Notes: generated by a model not told the origin, from the sequence alone. 64,000 nt of DNA from Acidimicrobiales bacterium (GCA_035547835.1 DASZTW010000011.1:1-64000); one strand, 5' to 3'; positions 22,872 to 32,771 are shown, counted from the stretch's first letter. Made by a program: numbers and translations.

Positions 22872-23327
22872 ATGAACGAACAGCCCGCTGACGAATCCCG
22901 AGACGTCGCCCGCCCCGACGAGGTGTTGCCGCAGGGGCCCAGCGCGCCTGGTGGCGGGCCGGGAGGCGACCTCGGTGGACTCGATCTGTCGTCGCTGCTG
23001 GGAGCCGCGGCCGAGATGCAACAGCAGTTCGCCGAGGCGCAGGAAGCCGCGGCCGAGACTGTCCTCACCGGCGTCTCGGGCGGTGGCGTGGTGCGCATCG
23101 AGGTCACTGGCGCCGGCGAGTTCCAATCCGTCACCATCGACCCGGCCGCCGTCGACCCGTCCGACGTCGAGATGCTCCAGGACCTCGTCCTCGCCGCGTT
23201 GCACGACGCGTCGCGCCAGCTCCAGGACCTGCAGGAGCAGTCGATGAGCACCGGCATGTCCGGGCTCGGCGACCTGCTGGGCGGCGGCGGCCTCGGCGGC
23301 CTGTTCGGCAGTCCCGGCGAGCAGTAG
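22872..23327 (+). CDS. ybaB: YbaB/EbfC nucleoid-associated protein
   Basis: 151 residues. Small dimeric DNA-binding protein. The YbaB core is at about 40-125: '[20 protein letters not shown]', '[18 protein letters not shown]', '[15 protein letters not shown]'. Longer than the usual 105-110 residues: an acidic N-terminal tail of about 35 residues and a Gly-rich C-terminus ('[12 protein letters not shown]') are added. ATG chosen for length match. Between dnaX and recR as in most bacteria. Confidence 0.88.
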   Translation: MNEQPADESRDVARPDEVLPQGPSAPGGGPGGDLGGLDLSSLLGAAAEMQQQFAEAQEAAAETVLTGVSGGGVVRIEVTGAGEFQSVTIDPAAVDPSDVEMLQDLVLAALHDASRQLQDLQEQSMSTGMSGLGDLLGGGGLGGLFGSPGEQ

Positions 23328-23334
23328 GGGCTTC

Positions 23335-23940
23335 GTGGGCGCGTACGCCGCAGCGGTCCAGGATCTGATCGACGAGCTCGGCCGTCTGCCCGGGATCGGC
23401 CCGAAGTCGGCTCAGCGCATCGCGTTCTGGTTGCTGAACCGGCCCGAGGAGGACGCCGGCAGGCTGGCGGGTGTGATCCTCGCCGCCAAGGAGCGGGTGT
23501 CGTGGTGCCCGCGGTGCTTCAACTTGGCCGAAGGCGGCGAGTGCGACATCTGCACCGACGCGCGGCGCGACACCTCGCTGTTGTGCGTGGTCGAGGAGCC
23601 CCGCGACGTCGTCGCGGTGGAGCGCACCGGCGAGTACCGCGGCCGCTACCACGTGCTCGGTGGGGCCATGAGCCCGATCGACGGCATCGGGCCCGAGCAG
23701 CTGCGGGTGAAGGAGTTGCTCGCACGCCTGGGCGCGGAGCCGGTGACCGAGGTGATCCTGTGCACCAACCCCAACATCGAGGGTGAGGCCACCGCGATGT
23801 ACCTCGCCCGCATGCTGACGCCGCTCGGCATCACCGTCAGCCGGATCGCGAGCGGCCTGCCGGTCGGTGGCGACCTGGAGTACGCCGACGAGCTGACGTT
23901 GGGGCGGGCGTTGGAAGGCCGCCGCCGGATCGAGCCCTGA
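23335..23940 (+). CDS. recR: Recombination mediator RecR
   Basis: 201 residues from GTG, 7 bases after ybaB. Works with RecO/RecF to load RecA at gaps. Helix-hairpin-helix '[17 protein letters not shown]', zinc finger '[16 protein letters not shown]' (about 57-72), Toprim domain '[14 protein letters not shown]' and '[17 protein letters not shown]', and the C-terminal Walker-like '[19 protein letters not shown]'. Full length. Confidence 0.93.
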   Translation: MGAYAAAVQDLIDELGRLPGIGPKSAQRIAFWLLNRPEEDAGRLAGVILAAKERVSWCPRCFNLAEGGECDICTDARRDTSLLCVVEEPRDVVAVERTGEYRGRYHVLGGAMSPIDGIGPEQLRVKELLARLGAEPVTEVILCTNPNIEGEATAMYLARMLTPLGITVSRIASGLPVGGDLEYADELTLGRALEGRRRIEP

Positions 23941-23976
23941 GGCCAGGGCCCGATCGGCAGCTCGACCAGCGGTTGG

Positions 23977-25161
23977 TCAGAGGCTCTTCACCAAGATCGC
24001 GTCGCCCTGGCCGCCGCCACCGCACAGCGCCGCCGCGCCGATGCCGCCGCCGCGGCGCTTCAGCTCATGCAGGATCGTGAGCGCCACGCGGTTGCCGGAC
24101 ATGCCGACCGGGTGGCCGAGCGCAATGGCGCCACCGTTGACGTTGACCACGTCGTCGGTGATGCCCAGGTCGGCCATCGAGGCCAGCCCGACGGCAGCGA
24201 ACGCCTCGTTGAGCTCGAACAGGTCGATGTTCGACAGCTCGACGCCATCGGTGTGGGCCACCGCGTCGAGGATCGCCCGCGACGGCTGGGTCAGCAGCGA
24301 CGCGTCGGGCCCGGCGACCTGGCCGTAGCCGAGCACTTCGCCGAGCGGCTCGACGCCGAGCTCGTCGGCTTTCGCCCTGGAGACCACGACCACGGCCGAA
24401 CCGCCGTCGCTGATCTGGCTGGCGTTGCCGGCGGTGACGTTGCCGGCCTTGTCGAACGCCGGGCGCAGCTTGCCGAGCGAGTCGACCGTGGTCTCGGGGC
24501 GCACGCCCTCGTCGGTGTCGACCACCAGCGGGTCACCCTTGCGCTGGGGAACCTCGACCGGGACGATCTCGTCGGCGAACTTGCCGTCCTTGATGGCGGC
24601 CGCAGCCCGCTCGTGCGACTTGGCGGCCAGCTCGTCTTGGGGCTCGCGGGCCAGACCGGCCGACGCGGCGTACTTCTCGGTGCCGGCGCCCATCGCGACC
24701 TGGTCGAACGCACAGAACAAGCCGTCGTACATCATCGAGTCGACGACGCTCGCGTCGCCCAACCGGTAGCCGGCCCGGGCGCCTGGCAGCAGGTACGGGG
24801 CCTGCGTCATCGATTCCATGCCGCCGGCCACGACGATGTCGGCCAGACCGGCCTGGATCAGCTGGTCGGCCAAGAAGATCGTGTTGAGGCCCGACAAGCA
24901 CACCTTGTTGACGGTGGTGGAGGGCACGGTCATCGGGATGCCGCCGTTGACGGCGGCCTGGCGGGCGGTGATCTGCCCGGCGCCGGCCTGGAGCACCTGG
25001 CCCATGTAGACGTAGTCGACCTGGTCGCCGGTGAGGCCGGCCCGCTCCAGCGCGGCCTTGATGGCGAAGCCGCCCAGCTCCGCAGCACTGAACGATGCCA
25101 GCGCACCGGAGAGCTTGCCGATCGGCGTGCGGGCGCCGGTGAGGATCACAGAACCAGCCAT
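23977..25161 (-). CDS. Acetyl-CoA C-acetyltransferase (thiolase)
   Basis: 394 residues, ATG chosen because it gives the standard '[16 protein letters not shown]' N-terminus after an AGGGGG site. Catalyses reversible Claisen condensation of two acetyl-CoA or cleavage of 3-ketoacyl-CoA. Catalytic residues: Cys88 in '[10 protein letters not shown]', His in '[14 protein letters not shown]', and Cys in '[10 protein letters not shown]'. Convergent with recR. With ccr and methylmalonyl-CoA epimerase a few kb away, a role in the acetyl-CoA/ethylmalonyl-CoA route or fatty-acid breakdown is plausible. Confidence 0.9.
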   Translation of the reverse strand: MAGSVILTGARTPIGKLSGALASFSAAELGGFAIKAALERAGLTGDQVDYVYMGQVLQAGAGQITARQAAVNGGIPMTVPSTTVNKVCLSGLNTIFLADQLIQAGLADIVVAGGMESMTQAPYLLPGARAGYRLGDASVVDSMMYDGLFCAFDQVAMGAGTEKYAASAGLAREPQDELAAKSHERAAAAIKDGKFADEIVPVEVPQRKGDPLVVDTDEGVRPETTVDSLGKLRPAFDKAGNVTAGNASQISDGGSAVVVVSRAKADELGVEPLGEVLGYGQVAGPDASLLTQPSRAILDAVAHTDGVELSNIDLFELNEAFAAVGLASMADLGITDDVVNVNGGAIALGHPVGMSGNRVALTILHELKRRGGGIGAAALCGGGGQGDAILVKSL

Positions 25162-25304
25162 TGACGCATTCCCCCTGGAGGAGTGGAAGAGGCCCACCAG
25201 CGTAGTGACCCACCGGTAACTCCGGCCAAGCCGCGTGCCGGCCGATCGGTCGAATAGCGTTCGAGAACCGGCGGAAGTGGGCATGGCGCACGCCTCGTCC
25301 GTCG

Positions 25305-26015
25305 GTGGAAGGGACTTGGGGCGTGGCCGCACTCATCATCGTTGGGGTCGTCGTAGTGGTCGGCGTGATCGCCTGGCTGGCCTATCAGCGGAACAAGAAG
25401 CATCGCGAGCAACTGGCCGGGTGGGCCGCGTCGAAAGGCTGGACCTACGCCGAGCGCGACGACTCGTACTGCGACCGCTGGTCGGGGTCGCCGTTCGGGC
25501 AGGGGCACTCCCGCAAGGCGAAGAACGTGATGTGCGGCACGTACGCCAACCGCGACGCCGTGGTCTTCGACTACCAGTACAACGAGACCACCAACGACTC
25601 CAACGGCACGCACGAGACCACGTACCGGTTCGGCGTCTACGCCCTGGCACTGCCGTGTGCCCTGCCGACCGTGTCGGTGGCGCCCGAGGGGTTCTTCACC
25701 AAGATCGGCCACGCGGTGGGCATCCACGACATCGATCTGGAGAGCGAGGACTTCAACCGGGCGTTCCGGCTGACCGCCGACGACAAGAAGCTCGCCTACG
25801 ACGTCCTGCCCGCTCGCAACATGCAGCTGCTGCTCTCGCAGCCCGACATCCACGTCCGGACGCAAGGTTCGTACCTGCTGGCCTTCGACCGGCGCTGGCT
25901 GAACATGACGCTGGTCGAGCGACGCTTGGCGGTGATGGGGCAGTTCGTCGACCAGATCCCCGGGTTCGTGTGGGACGACCACGGCGCCGGCTCACACGAA
26001 GGGAGCACCCGATGA
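25305..26015 (+). CDS. Membrane protein of unknown function next to LemA
   Basis: 236 residues from GTG; an in-frame GTG at 25323 behind GGAAGGG is also possible. One N-terminal helix ('VAALIIVGVVVVVGVIAWLA', about 7-26) is followed by a soluble domain beginning 'RNKKHREQLAGWAASKGWTY', as in DUF3137-like proteins. The stop overlaps the LemA start (ATGA), so the two are co-expressed. LemA proteins are often paired with membrane proteins of this kind. Function unknown. Confidence 0.75.
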   Translation: MEGTWGVAALIIVGVVVVVGVIAWLAYQRNKKHREQLAGWAASKGWTYAERDDSYCDRWSGSPFGQGHSRKAKNVMCGTYANRDAVVFDYQYNETTNDSNGTHETTYRFGVYALALPCALPTVSVAPEGFFTKIGHAVGIHDIDLESEDFNRAFRLTADDKKLAYDVLPARNMQLLLSQPDIHVRTQGSYLLAFDRRWLNMTLVERRLAVMGQFVDQIPGFVWDDHGAGSHEGSTR

Positions 26016-26611
26016 TCGTGGTCTACGTGGTGATCGCAGTGCTGGTGGTGATCGGCCTCGCCGTCATCGTCAGCCACAACCGGTTCGCCCGCCAGCGGAA
26101 CCTGGTCGAAGAGTCGTGGCGACAGGTCGACGTCGAGCTGGCCCGCCGCCACGACCTCATCCCCAACCTGGTCGAGACCGTGAAGGGCTACGCGGCGCAC
26201 GAGCGCCAGGTGTTCGAGGAGGTCACCAAGGCACGCAACCTGGCGGCCGCGCCAGGCTCGACGCCAGCCGCCCAGGCCCAGCAGGAGAACGTGCTGACGG
26301 CCGTGCTCGGTCGCCTGTTCGCGGTGGCCGAGAACTATCCCGACCTCGAGGCGAGTGCCAACTTCGGCCAGCTCCAAGACGAGCTGTCCGAGACCGAGGA
26401 TCGCATCGCGGCCGCCCGTCGCTTCTACAACGGCAACGTCCGGGCCTTCAACACGCGCATCGAGGCGTTCCCGTCGTCGATCGTGGCGGCCCGGATGCAC
26501 CTGACCAAGGCCGAGTACTTCGAGACCGACGACGCCTCCCGGGCCCGCCCCGACGTCTCGTTCGACGCGAGCGCCCCCGCGCCGCCCCCGCCCCCGCCGC
26601 CGCCCTCCTGA
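26012..26611 (+). CDS. LemA family protein
   Basis: 199 residues. One N-terminal TM helix (about 2-22), then the LemA core: 'NRFARQRNLVEESWRQVDVE', 'RRHDLIPNLVETVKGYAAHE', 'LFAVAENYPDLEASANFGQL', 'DELSETEDRIAAARRFYNGN'. LemA proteins form membrane-anchored helical bundles; role unclear. The tail ends in a run of nine prolines. Start overlaps the preceding gene by four bases. Confidence 0.9.
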   Translation: MIVVYVVIAVLVVIGLAVIVSHNRFARQRNLVEESWRQVDVELARRHDLIPNLVETVKGYAAHERQVFEEVTKARNLAAAPGSTPAAQAQQENVLTAVLGRLFAVAENYPDLEASANFGQLQDELSETEDRIAAARRFYNGNVRAFNTRIEAFPSSIVAARMHLTKAEYFETDDASRARPDVSFDASAPAPPPPPPPPS

Positions 26612-26697
26612 CCCCTCTCCTCCCCGAACCGGGTGGGGATCCGGTGTCCCTGGCAGCCACTTGTCCCTCCAGTTCGGGTGGCTTCGGAGGTGTCGGG

Positions 26698-26703
26698 TAC
26701 CGT
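26698..26703 (+). promoter_or_regulatory. -10 box of ccr (leaderless)
   Basis: TACCGT, 8 bases before the ATG at 26712. Confidence 0.55.
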
Positions 26704-26711
26704 CGCGGCCC

Positions 26712-28061
26712 ATGCAGGAGATCCTCGACGCCATCTCGGCCGGTGCGACCGGCGACGACCTCGCCAACGTGGCCATCCCGGGTAGCTATCGGGCGGCCTA
26801 CGTGCTGCGCGACGAGCAGACCATGTGGGAAGGCGTCGCGTCGGAAGACAAGGACCCTCGCAAGTCGCTCCACGTCGGGGAGATCGCTACGCCGGAACTG
26901 GCGCCCGACGAGGTCTACGTGGCGGTGATGGCGTCGGCCATCAACTTCAACACCGTCTGGACCTCGATCTTCGAGCCGCTGCCGACGTTCGGGTTCCTCG
27001 ACCGCCTCGGCAAGGAGAGCGTGTGGGGCGCTCGCCACGCCCAGCCGTTCCACGCCGTGGGCTCCGACGCTTCCGGCGTGGTCGTGCGGGTCGGCTCCGC
27101 GGTGCGCAACTGGAAGCCGGGCGACAAGGTGACCGTGCACTGCAACTACGTCGACGACCAGTCGCCGTCGGCGCACGACGACTCGATGCTCGCCGACAAC
27201 CAGCGCATCTGGGGTTTTGAGACCAACTACGGCGGCCTGGCCGATCTCGCGCTGGTCAAGGCGAACCAGCTGATGCCGAAGCCCCGGCACTTGAGCTGGG
27301 AAGAAGCCGCGTGCAACGCGCTGTGCAACTCCACGTCGTACCGCATGATCGTGTCGAAGCACGCAGGCGACCTCAAGCAAGGTGAGGCCGTGCTGATCTG
27401 GGGCGCCACCGGCGGCATCGGTGGCTACGCCGTGCAGTACGTGTTGAACGGCGGAGGGATCCCCGTGGGCGTCGTGTCGAGCCCGCACCGGGCGGAGCTG
27501 CTGCGCGCCATGGGGTGCGAGCACGTCATCGACCGCAAGGCCGCCGGCTACAAGTTCTGGGCCGACGAGCACACCCAGGACGAGAGCGAGTGGCGGCGCC
27601 TCGGCAAGGACATCCGCGGCCTGATCGGGCGTGACGTCGACACCGTGTTCGAGCACCCCGGCCGCTCCACGTTCGGTGCGTCGGTGTTCGCGGCGGCACG
27701 CGGCGGCAAGATCGTCACGTGCGCCGCCACCAGCGGCTACATGATCGAGTACGACAACCGCCATCTGTGGATGAAGCTGAAGTCAATCGTCAGCTCCCAC
27801 TTCGCCAACTACAAAGAAGCGTGGGCGGCCAACCAGCTCGTGTGCGAGGGCAAGATCCAGCCGTTGCTCAGCCGGGTGTACCCGCTCGAGCAGACGGGTG
27901 AGGCCGCCCGGGCCGTGCACCGCAACGAGACCGAAGGAAAGGTCGGTGTGCTGTGCCTGGCCGCGTCGGAAGGCCTCGGCATCGACGACCCCGACCTGCG
28001 TGAACAGGTCGGCGAGGACAAGATCACGTTGTTCCGGCGCGCCGAATCTGGCACGGTCTGA
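26712..28061 (+). CDS. ccr: Crotonyl-CoA carboxylase/reductase
   Basis: 449 residues, ATG set by the -10 box and family length. Reductively carboxylates crotonyl-CoA to ethylmalonyl-CoA with NADPH. MDR fold with 'INFNTVWTSIFEPLPTFGFL', 'GSDASGVVVRVGSAVRNWKP', the dinucleotide motif 'GATGGIGGYAVQ', 'HPGRSTFGASVFAAARGGKI', and 'SHFANYKEAWAANQLV' near the active site, all typical of Ccr rather than ordinary quinone reductases. Followed after 2 bases by methylmalonyl-CoA epimerase. Serves the ethylmalonyl-CoA pathway or supplies ethylmalonyl extender units; other pathway enzymes are not in the window. Confidence 0.9.
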   Translation: MQEILDAISAGATGDDLANVAIPGSYRAAYVLRDEQTMWEGVASEDKDPRKSLHVGEIATPELAPDEVYVAVMASAINFNTVWTSIFEPLPTFGFLDRLGKESVWGARHAQPFHAVGSDASGVVVRVGSAVRNWKPGDKVTVHCNYVDDQSPSAHDDSMLADNQRIWGFETNYGGLADLALVKANQLMPKPRHLSWEEAACNALCNSTSYRMIVSKHAGDLKQGEAVLIWGATGGIGGYAVQYVLNGGGIPVGVVSSPHRAELLRAMGCEHVIDRKAAGYKFWADEHTQDESEWRRLGKDIRGLIGRDVDTVFEHPGRSTFGASVFAAARGGKIVTCAATSGYMIEYDNRHLWMKLKSIVSSHFANYKEAWAANQLVCEGKIQPLLSRVYPLEQTGEAARAVHRNETEGKVGVLCLAASEGLGIDDPDLREQVGEDKITLFRRAESGTV

Positions 28062-28063
28062 AC

Positions 28064-28570
28064 ATGCCACTTGCCGCCAGGAACCCTTACGAGCGGGACA
28101 ACGTCAGCGACCCGTTCGACCGCGACGACGACGAGGTGCTGCAGTCCGACGACTCCGCGGAAGTGCAGCCCTTGCTCACCGAGATCGACCACGTGGCCAT
28201 CGCGGTGAACGACCTGCCGGAGGCCATCGACTACTACCGGGAGGTCTATGGCGCCGTGGTCGACCACCGCGAGGTGGTCGAGTCCGATGGCGTGGAGGAA
28301 GCCCTGCTCAAAGTGGCCGACAGCTACATCCAGCTGCTCACGCCCACCAACGACGACTCGCCGGTGGCCAAGTACCTCGCCAAGAAGGGCGAGGGCCTGC
28401 ACCACATCGGCTACCGGGTGGCCGATTGCGCCGCCGCCCTCCAGGCCGTGAAGGACGCCGGCGGTCGCGTGATCGACGAGGCGCCGCGTCCCGGTTCGCG
28501 AGGCACCACCGTGGCCTTCATCCACCCCAAGACCACGTTCGGCACGCTGATCGAGCTCGTCGAGGAGTAA
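28064..28570 (+). CDS. mce: Methylmalonyl-CoA epimerase
   Basis: 168 residues, 2 bases after ccr. Glyoxalase-fold enzyme that interconverts 2R and 2S methylmalonyl-CoA (and often ethylmalonyl-CoA). Metal and catalytic pattern: 'IDHVAIAVNDLPEAIDYYRE' (about 41-60, His), 'GEGLHHIGYRVAD' and a C-terminal 'FGTLIELVEE' (Glu). It has an acidic N-terminal extension of about 40 residues. Operon with ccr fits the ethylmalonyl-CoA pathway. Confidence 0.9.
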   Translation: MPLAARNPYERDNVSDPFDRDDDEVLQSDDSAEVQPLLTEIDHVAIAVNDLPEAIDYYREVYGAVVDHREVVESDGVEEALLKVADSYIQLLTPTNDDSPVAKYLAKKGEGLHHIGYRVADCAAALQAVKDAGGRVIDEAPRPGSRGTTVAFIHPKTTFGTLIELVEE

Positions 28571-28625
28571 AGAACCGCGCGATCTTCAGCCGGCACCCAG
28601 CTTGGTCCAAGGTTGAGCCGGTTCA

Positions 28626-29306
28626 ATGGGGCCGATGAACGGCGACGAGCCCACCACCCCTGACAACCCGCAAGCCAGCGAGCCGGCGTCCTCTCAGGCC
28701 TCGGACCTGCCGGCTGCGGCCACTCCGGCCACCCCCGCCGCTCCGGCGGCACCCGAAGCGGCGGCGCCCGAACCAGGGACGCCCGCGGCTTCTGCTCCTC
28801 CGTCGACGGCTCCTACCCCGCCGGTCGAAAGTGCGGCGGCTGCGGTGCCCCCTGCGGCAGCGCCCGCTCCTGGCGCCGTTGCTCCTGGCGCCGTCGCCGC
28901 AGCGGCGCCGGTCAAGGCACGCTGGTGGAACCGCACAGCACGCGTGCCCATCGCCGCAGCAGCCCTCGTGGTGGCCGCGTTGATGTTCGGCGGCGTCGCC
29001 ATCGGGCATTGGGGCTGGGGCTCGTCCGACGGCGGAGGCGGCCACCACGCGCGCCTCGTCCAACCGTTCGACAGCGGTGGACCCATGATGGGCGGACCGC
29101 AGTCGGGCCTCCGTCGAGGCGGTGGCCCGGGCGCCACCTTGCGCAACGACTTGCGCCGCTTCTGCAACAACAAGGGGTCTGGTCGCCCGTTCTGCGACGC
29201 GTTGAAGAACCGCCAGGGTGGCGGCTCGGGCGGCACCACGCCGTCGAAGCCGTCGTCGCCGTCGACCACCCCTCCGTCGACCACGGTTCCCTCGACGAGC
29301 TCCTGA
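28626..29306 (+). CDS. Pro/Ala-rich membrane protein
   Basis: 226 residues, or 223 from the ATG at 28635. The N-terminal 95 residues are low-complexity Pro/Ala/Thr. A single TM helix lies at about 106-126 ('VPIAAAALVVAALMFGGVAI'), then a Gly-rich external part with a small block of conserved type ('LRNDLRRFCNNKGSGRPFCD', two Cys) and a Ser/Thr/Pro tail. Looks like an exported, anchored protein. Unknown function. Confidence 0.6.
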   Translation: MGPMNGDEPTTPDNPQASEPASSQASDLPAAATPATPAAPAAPEAAAPEPGTPAASAPPSTAPTPPVESAAAAVPPAAAPAPGAVAPGAVAAAAPVKARWWNRTARVPIAAAALVVAALMFGGVAIGHWGWGSSDGGGGHHARLVQPFDSGGPMMGGPQSGLRRGGGPGATLRNDLRRFCNNKGSGRPFCDALKNRQGGGSGGTTPSKPSSPSTTPPSTTVPSTSS

Positions 29307-29359
29307 TCCGCTGCCCGGCGGTGACAGCCGCCGATGCCAGTGGCAGCGCACCGTCCGGG

Positions 29360-29365
29360 TAGCGT
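29360..29365 (+). promoter_or_regulatory. -10 box of the ABC permease gene (leaderless)
   Basis: TAGCGT, 8 bases before the GTG at 29374. Confidence 0.55.
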
Positions 29366-29373
29366 CGTGAGCC

Positions 29374-31086
29374 GTGCTGGCGGCTGAATCTCCGTACGAC
29401 GCGCAGCAGCCCGACTTCGCGGCGGCGCTCGCTGAGCTCCGCGCGGCCCGTCGCCACAAGCGCCTCGAGGACATCCACTGGGTCGACGCCTTCTACAAGG
29501 TGTACTTGTCCGCCATCCTCGGCGTCGTCGCCATCGTGGCCATCTCGAGCGTGGTCGGCGGCGACAAGGTTCGTGGTCACGACCTCGTGGAGGTCATCCG
29601 TCGGGGCCCCGCCTTCCTCGGGTTGGTCGCCGCGCTGAGCTTCGGCATCGGCCTTCGTTCCGGTAGCCGCGGCGGGCCGATCGCCCTTGAAGCGCCAGAC
29701 GTGCGTCACGTGCTGATGTCGCCGCTCGACCGGGGAACTGCACTGCGTGCGCCCTCCGTGCGCCAGCTTCGGTTCGCCTTGTTCCTCGGTGCGGTCGTGG
29801 GCGCCGCCGCCGGCGTGTTCGCCCATCGCCGCCTTGGTCACAACCCGATCGCCATGGTCGTCGCCGGTGCCCTGTACGGCGCGGTGACGGCCTCGCTGGG
29901 CGTCGCCACCGGCTTGGTCGCCAGCGGCCGGCGCCTGAGCAAGTGGCTGGGCACCCTCGGCGCGCTCGTGATCGTCGGCTGGTCGGTGGCCGACGCCGCC
30001 GACAAAGTCGGGCACATCCACTCGCCGGCCACCTTCGTCGGCCGCATCGCACTGTGGCCGCTCCATTTCGATGCCTGGTCGATCATCCCGATCGTGGTGG
30101 TCGCGGCCTTGGCGTTCTTCGGCCTGCGCGGCATCGCCGGCTTGTCGGTAGAAGCGGCGGAGCGGCGCACTGCGCTGGTCGGCCAGCTGCGCTTCGCGGT
30201 CACCATGCAGGACCTCCGGACCGTGCTGGTGCTGCGCCGCCAACTCGCCATGGAGCTCCCGCGCGAGCGCCCGTGGTTCGGCAACCGCCCAAGGGCGCGC
30301 CGCCTGCGCTGGCCGGTGTGGCGGCGGGGCTGGAGAGGCGTGTTGCGGTGGCCTGCGACCCGTCTGGTGCGGCTGGTGCTGCTCGCCGCGGTGGCCGGCT
30401 TCTGCATGCGGGCGGCCTGGAACGGCACCGTGCCGTTGATCGTCGGCGCGGGCCTCGCGATGTGGCTCGCCGCGCTCGACGGTGTCGAGTCGATCGCGCA
30501 GGAGACCGACCACCCGAGCCGTCGCGACAGCTTCCCGATGGAGCGCGGGCTGCTGTACCTGCGCGAGACGGTCGTGGCGTCGATCGTCATGGTGGTGGTC
30601 GCGGCGGTCGCCGCGGCGGTCGCCGCCGCCACCGGGCCGTCGAAGACCGCGTTCGCCGTCGCCGCCATCGCGTTCGTGCCGGCCGGCCTCGCGGCGATGG
30701 CCGGCGCGGCCGTGAGCGTGGTGGCCGGCGCGCCCAAGATCTCGACCACCGGCGGCCTGTTCCAAGGCATCGGTCCGCCGGAGTTCAGCGGAATGGCCAA
30801 CGTGCTGCGAGCAGCCATCCCGCCGGGCATCGCGGTGATCGGCACCACCCCGATGCTGGCGGCGCGATCCGCGTACCACAAGGGTCTGCCGCTCTATCGG
30901 CCCGAGTTGTTCGCGGTGGTGGGCGTGCTGGTCGTGGTGCTGCTCGCCGTGGCCTGGCTGCGGTTGCACGAGCGGATCCATGAGTGGTGGGTGGTCGTCA
31001 CCGAGGAAGCCGCAGCTCAGCAAAAGCAGCGGCGCGAAGCCGCCGACGCGGCCCGCTCCCGGGCCCGGAACCACGAGGACGACTGA
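29374..31086 (+). CDS. ABC-2-type transporter permease (DUF6297-like)
   Basis: 570 residues from GTG. About ten or more hydrophobic segments: near 45-65 ('YLSAILGVVAIVAISSVVGG'), 80-95, 130-180, 190-210, 225-250, 330-370, and a C-terminal set with 'SIVMVVVAAVAAAVAAATGP' and 'FAVVGVLVVVLLAVAWLRLH'. Charged loops lie in the cytoplasm. The stop shares a base with the start of the ATPase gene, so they form one exporter. Substrate unknown. Confidence 0.75.
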   Translation: MLAAESPYDAQQPDFAAALAELRAARRHKRLEDIHWVDAFYKVYLSAILGVVAIVAISSVVGGDKVRGHDLVEVIRRGPAFLGLVAALSFGIGLRSGSRGGPIALEAPDVRHVLMSPLDRGTALRAPSVRQLRFALFLGAVVGAAAGVFAHRRLGHNPIAMVVAGALYGAVTASLGVATGLVASGRRLSKWLGTLGALVIVGWSVADAADKVGHIHSPATFVGRIALWPLHFDAWSIIPIVVVAALAFFGLRGIAGLSVEAAERRTALVGQLRFAVTMQDLRTVLVLRRQLAMELPRERPWFGNRPRARRLRWPVWRRGWRGVLRWPATRLVRLVLLAAVAGFCMRAAWNGTVPLIVGAGLAMWLAALDGVESIAQETDHPSRRDSFPMERGLLYLRETVVASIVMVVVAAVAAAVAAATGPSKTAFAVAAIAFVPAGLAAMAGAAVSVVAGAPKISTTGGLFQGIGPPEFSGMANVLRAAIPPGIAVIGTTPMLAARSAYHKGLPLYRPELFAVVGVLVVVLLAVAWLRLHERIHEWWVVVTEEAAAQQKQRREAADAARSRARNHEDD

Positions 31087-31820
31087 TGGCGAACCCGAAG
31101 AACGCACCGACTGACTTCGATGTCGCGGACACCGACGAGGAGACCTGGCCGGCGCTGTACGTCAAGGGTCTGTCGAAGGAGTACGGCGACTTGCCGGCCC
31201 TCGAGCCGCTCGACCTCACCGTGGAAGTGGGGGAGTCGCTGGCGCTGATCGGCCACAACGGCTCGGGTAAGTCGACGCTGTTGCGGATGGTGGCCGGGTT
31301 GCTCGAGCCCAGCAGCGGTGAGGTGGAGATCGCCGGATGGCCGGTCGGCTCGGAACCGGCCCGGGCCACCACGTCGTACCTGCCGGACGACCCGGTGCTG
31401 TACGACGACCTGAGTGTCCGGGAGCACGTCGAGTACATCTCCCGGCTGCACGGTGGCGACGGTTGGGACGACTATGCGCAAGACATCGTGGAACGGCTCG
31501 GGCTGTCCGGCCGCGAGGACGACCTGCCGGCGCGCTTCTCCCGCGGCTTGCGCCAAAAGACGAGCTTGCTGCTCGGGCTCACGCGCCCGTTCTCGCTGTT
31601 GCTGGTCGACGAGCCGTTCGTCGGGCTGGACGCCGCGGGGCGCGAGACGCTGCTCGAACTGCTGAAGGAAGTCCACGACGACGGCGCAGCGGTCGTCGTG
31701 GCCACGCACGACCCCGACTTCGTCGGTCGTGTGCAGCGATGCGTGGCGCTGCGCGACGGCGCGGTGGTCTACGACGGGCTGGCCGGATCGGCCGACGTGC
31801 GCGCCCTCGTCTCCGGCTGA
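31086..31820 (+). CDS. ABC transporter ATP-binding protein
   Basis: 244 residues. Walker A 'GHNGSGKST' (about 58-66), signature region 'FSRGLRQK' (in place of LSGGQ, a common variant in ABC-2 exporters), Walker B 'LLLVDEPFVGLD', and the H-loop 'VATHDPDF'. The Q-loop region ('TTSYLPDDPVLYDDL') lacks the usual Gln. Energises the permease encoded by the overlapping upstream gene. Confidence 0.9.
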   Translation: MANPKNAPTDFDVADTDEETWPALYVKGLSKEYGDLPALEPLDLTVEVGESLALIGHNGSGKSTLLRMVAGLLEPSSGEVEIAGWPVGSEPARATTSYLPDDPVLYDDLSVREHVEYISRLHGGDGWDDYAQDIVERLGLSGREDDLPARFSRGLRQKTSLLLGLTRPFSLLLVDEPFVGLDAAGRETLLELLKEVHDDGAAVVVATHDPDFVGRVQRCVALRDGAVVYDGLAGSADVRALVSG

Positions 31821-31895
31821 CGCCCCGCAACGGGCGGTTGCAGGTGCGGGGCCGTTCGACCGGCGGGGCGACGATCGTCGCGCGAGGCTCAGCTG

Positions 31896-32771
31896 ATGGA
31901 CGTCCACCTCGTCGACGGCACGTACGAGCTGTTCCGTTACTTCTTCGCGCTGCCATCGCACGTGACCGCGGACGGCCTCGAGGTGGGCGCCACCCGCGGG
32001 ACGGTGGGTACGGTCCTGCAACTGCTCGAGGGTGGCGCCACGCACGTCGGGGTGGCCACCGACCACGTCATCGAGTCCTTCCGTAACGACTTGTGGCCTG
32101 GCTACAAGACCGGCGAGGGCGTCGACCCCTCACTCAGATCGCAGTTCCCGCTGCTCGAAGAGGCGCTGGCAGCCGCCGGCGTGGTGGTGTGGCCGATGGT
32201 CGAGTTCGAGGCCGACGACGCGCTCGGCGCGGCGGCGGCGAAGGCGGCGGCCGACCCTCGGGTGGACCAGGTGGTGATCTGCACCCCCGACAAGGATCTC
32301 GGCCAGTGCGTCGGCGGCAAGGTCGTGCAACTCGACCGTCGCAAGGAGCAGCTGATCGACGTCGGCGGGGTGCGCGAGAAGTTCGGGGTGGAGCCCGAGT
32401 CCATCCCTGACTTCCTCGCGCTGGTCGGCGACTCGGCCGACGGGTTCCCGGGCTTGCCCGGGTGGGGCGCCAAGTCGACCGCCGCCGTGCTCGCTCGTTA
32501 CGGGCGCCTCGACGACATCCCGCTCGACGAGCCCTGGGATGTCAAGGTGCGCGGCGGCGGAGGGCTGCAAGCCACGTTGCGTGAGCAGTTCGACGACGCG
32601 TTGCTGTTCCGTCGGATCGCGACGATCGAGCTCGACGCGCCGGTCATGGACGACGTCGAGGAGCTCCGCTGGACCGGTCCGTCGAAAGCGTTCGTCGAGA
32701 TGTGCGAACGGCTCGAGGCGCCGGGCTTGTTGCGTCGGGCCGTGAAGCTGGCCACCGCGCGTATCGGCTGA
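31896..32771 (+). CDS. 5'-3' exonuclease / flap endonuclease-like
   Basis: 291 codons. Stand-alone relative of the PolA N-terminal nuclease. Metal-binding acidic residues: 'VHLVDGTYELFR' (about 2-13), 'EFEADDALGA' (about 103-112), 'VVICTPDKDLGQCV' (about 127-140) and 'ALVGDSADGFPGLPGWGAKS' with the H3TH motif (about 175-195). Removes RNA primers or flaps. No polymerase domain follows. Confidence 0.85.
   Translation: MDVHLVDGTYELFRYFFALPSHVTADGLEVGATRGTVGTVLQLLEGGATHVGVATDHVIESFRNDLWPGYKTGEGVDPSLRSQFPLLEEALAAAGVVVWPMVEFEADDALGAAAAKAAADPRVDQVVICTPDKDLGQCVGGKVVQLDRRKEQLIDVGGVREKFGVEPESIPDFLALVGDSADGFPGLPGWGAKSTAAVLARYGRLDDIPLDEPWDVKVRGGGGLQATLREQFDDALLFRRIATIELDAPVMDDVEELRWTGPSKAFVEMCERLEAPGLLRRAVKLATARIG

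Noticed and set aside
28912-31107. 731-codon minus-strand frame opposite the ABC permease
   Set aside because: Low-complexity His/Arg/Gly-rich translation, antisense to a membrane protein and leaderless promoter; codon-position bias fits the plus strand.
31503-31560. Missing LSGGQ signature in the ABC ATPase
   Set aside because: FSRGLRQK is a common variant in ABC-2 type exporters, so it is not a defect.
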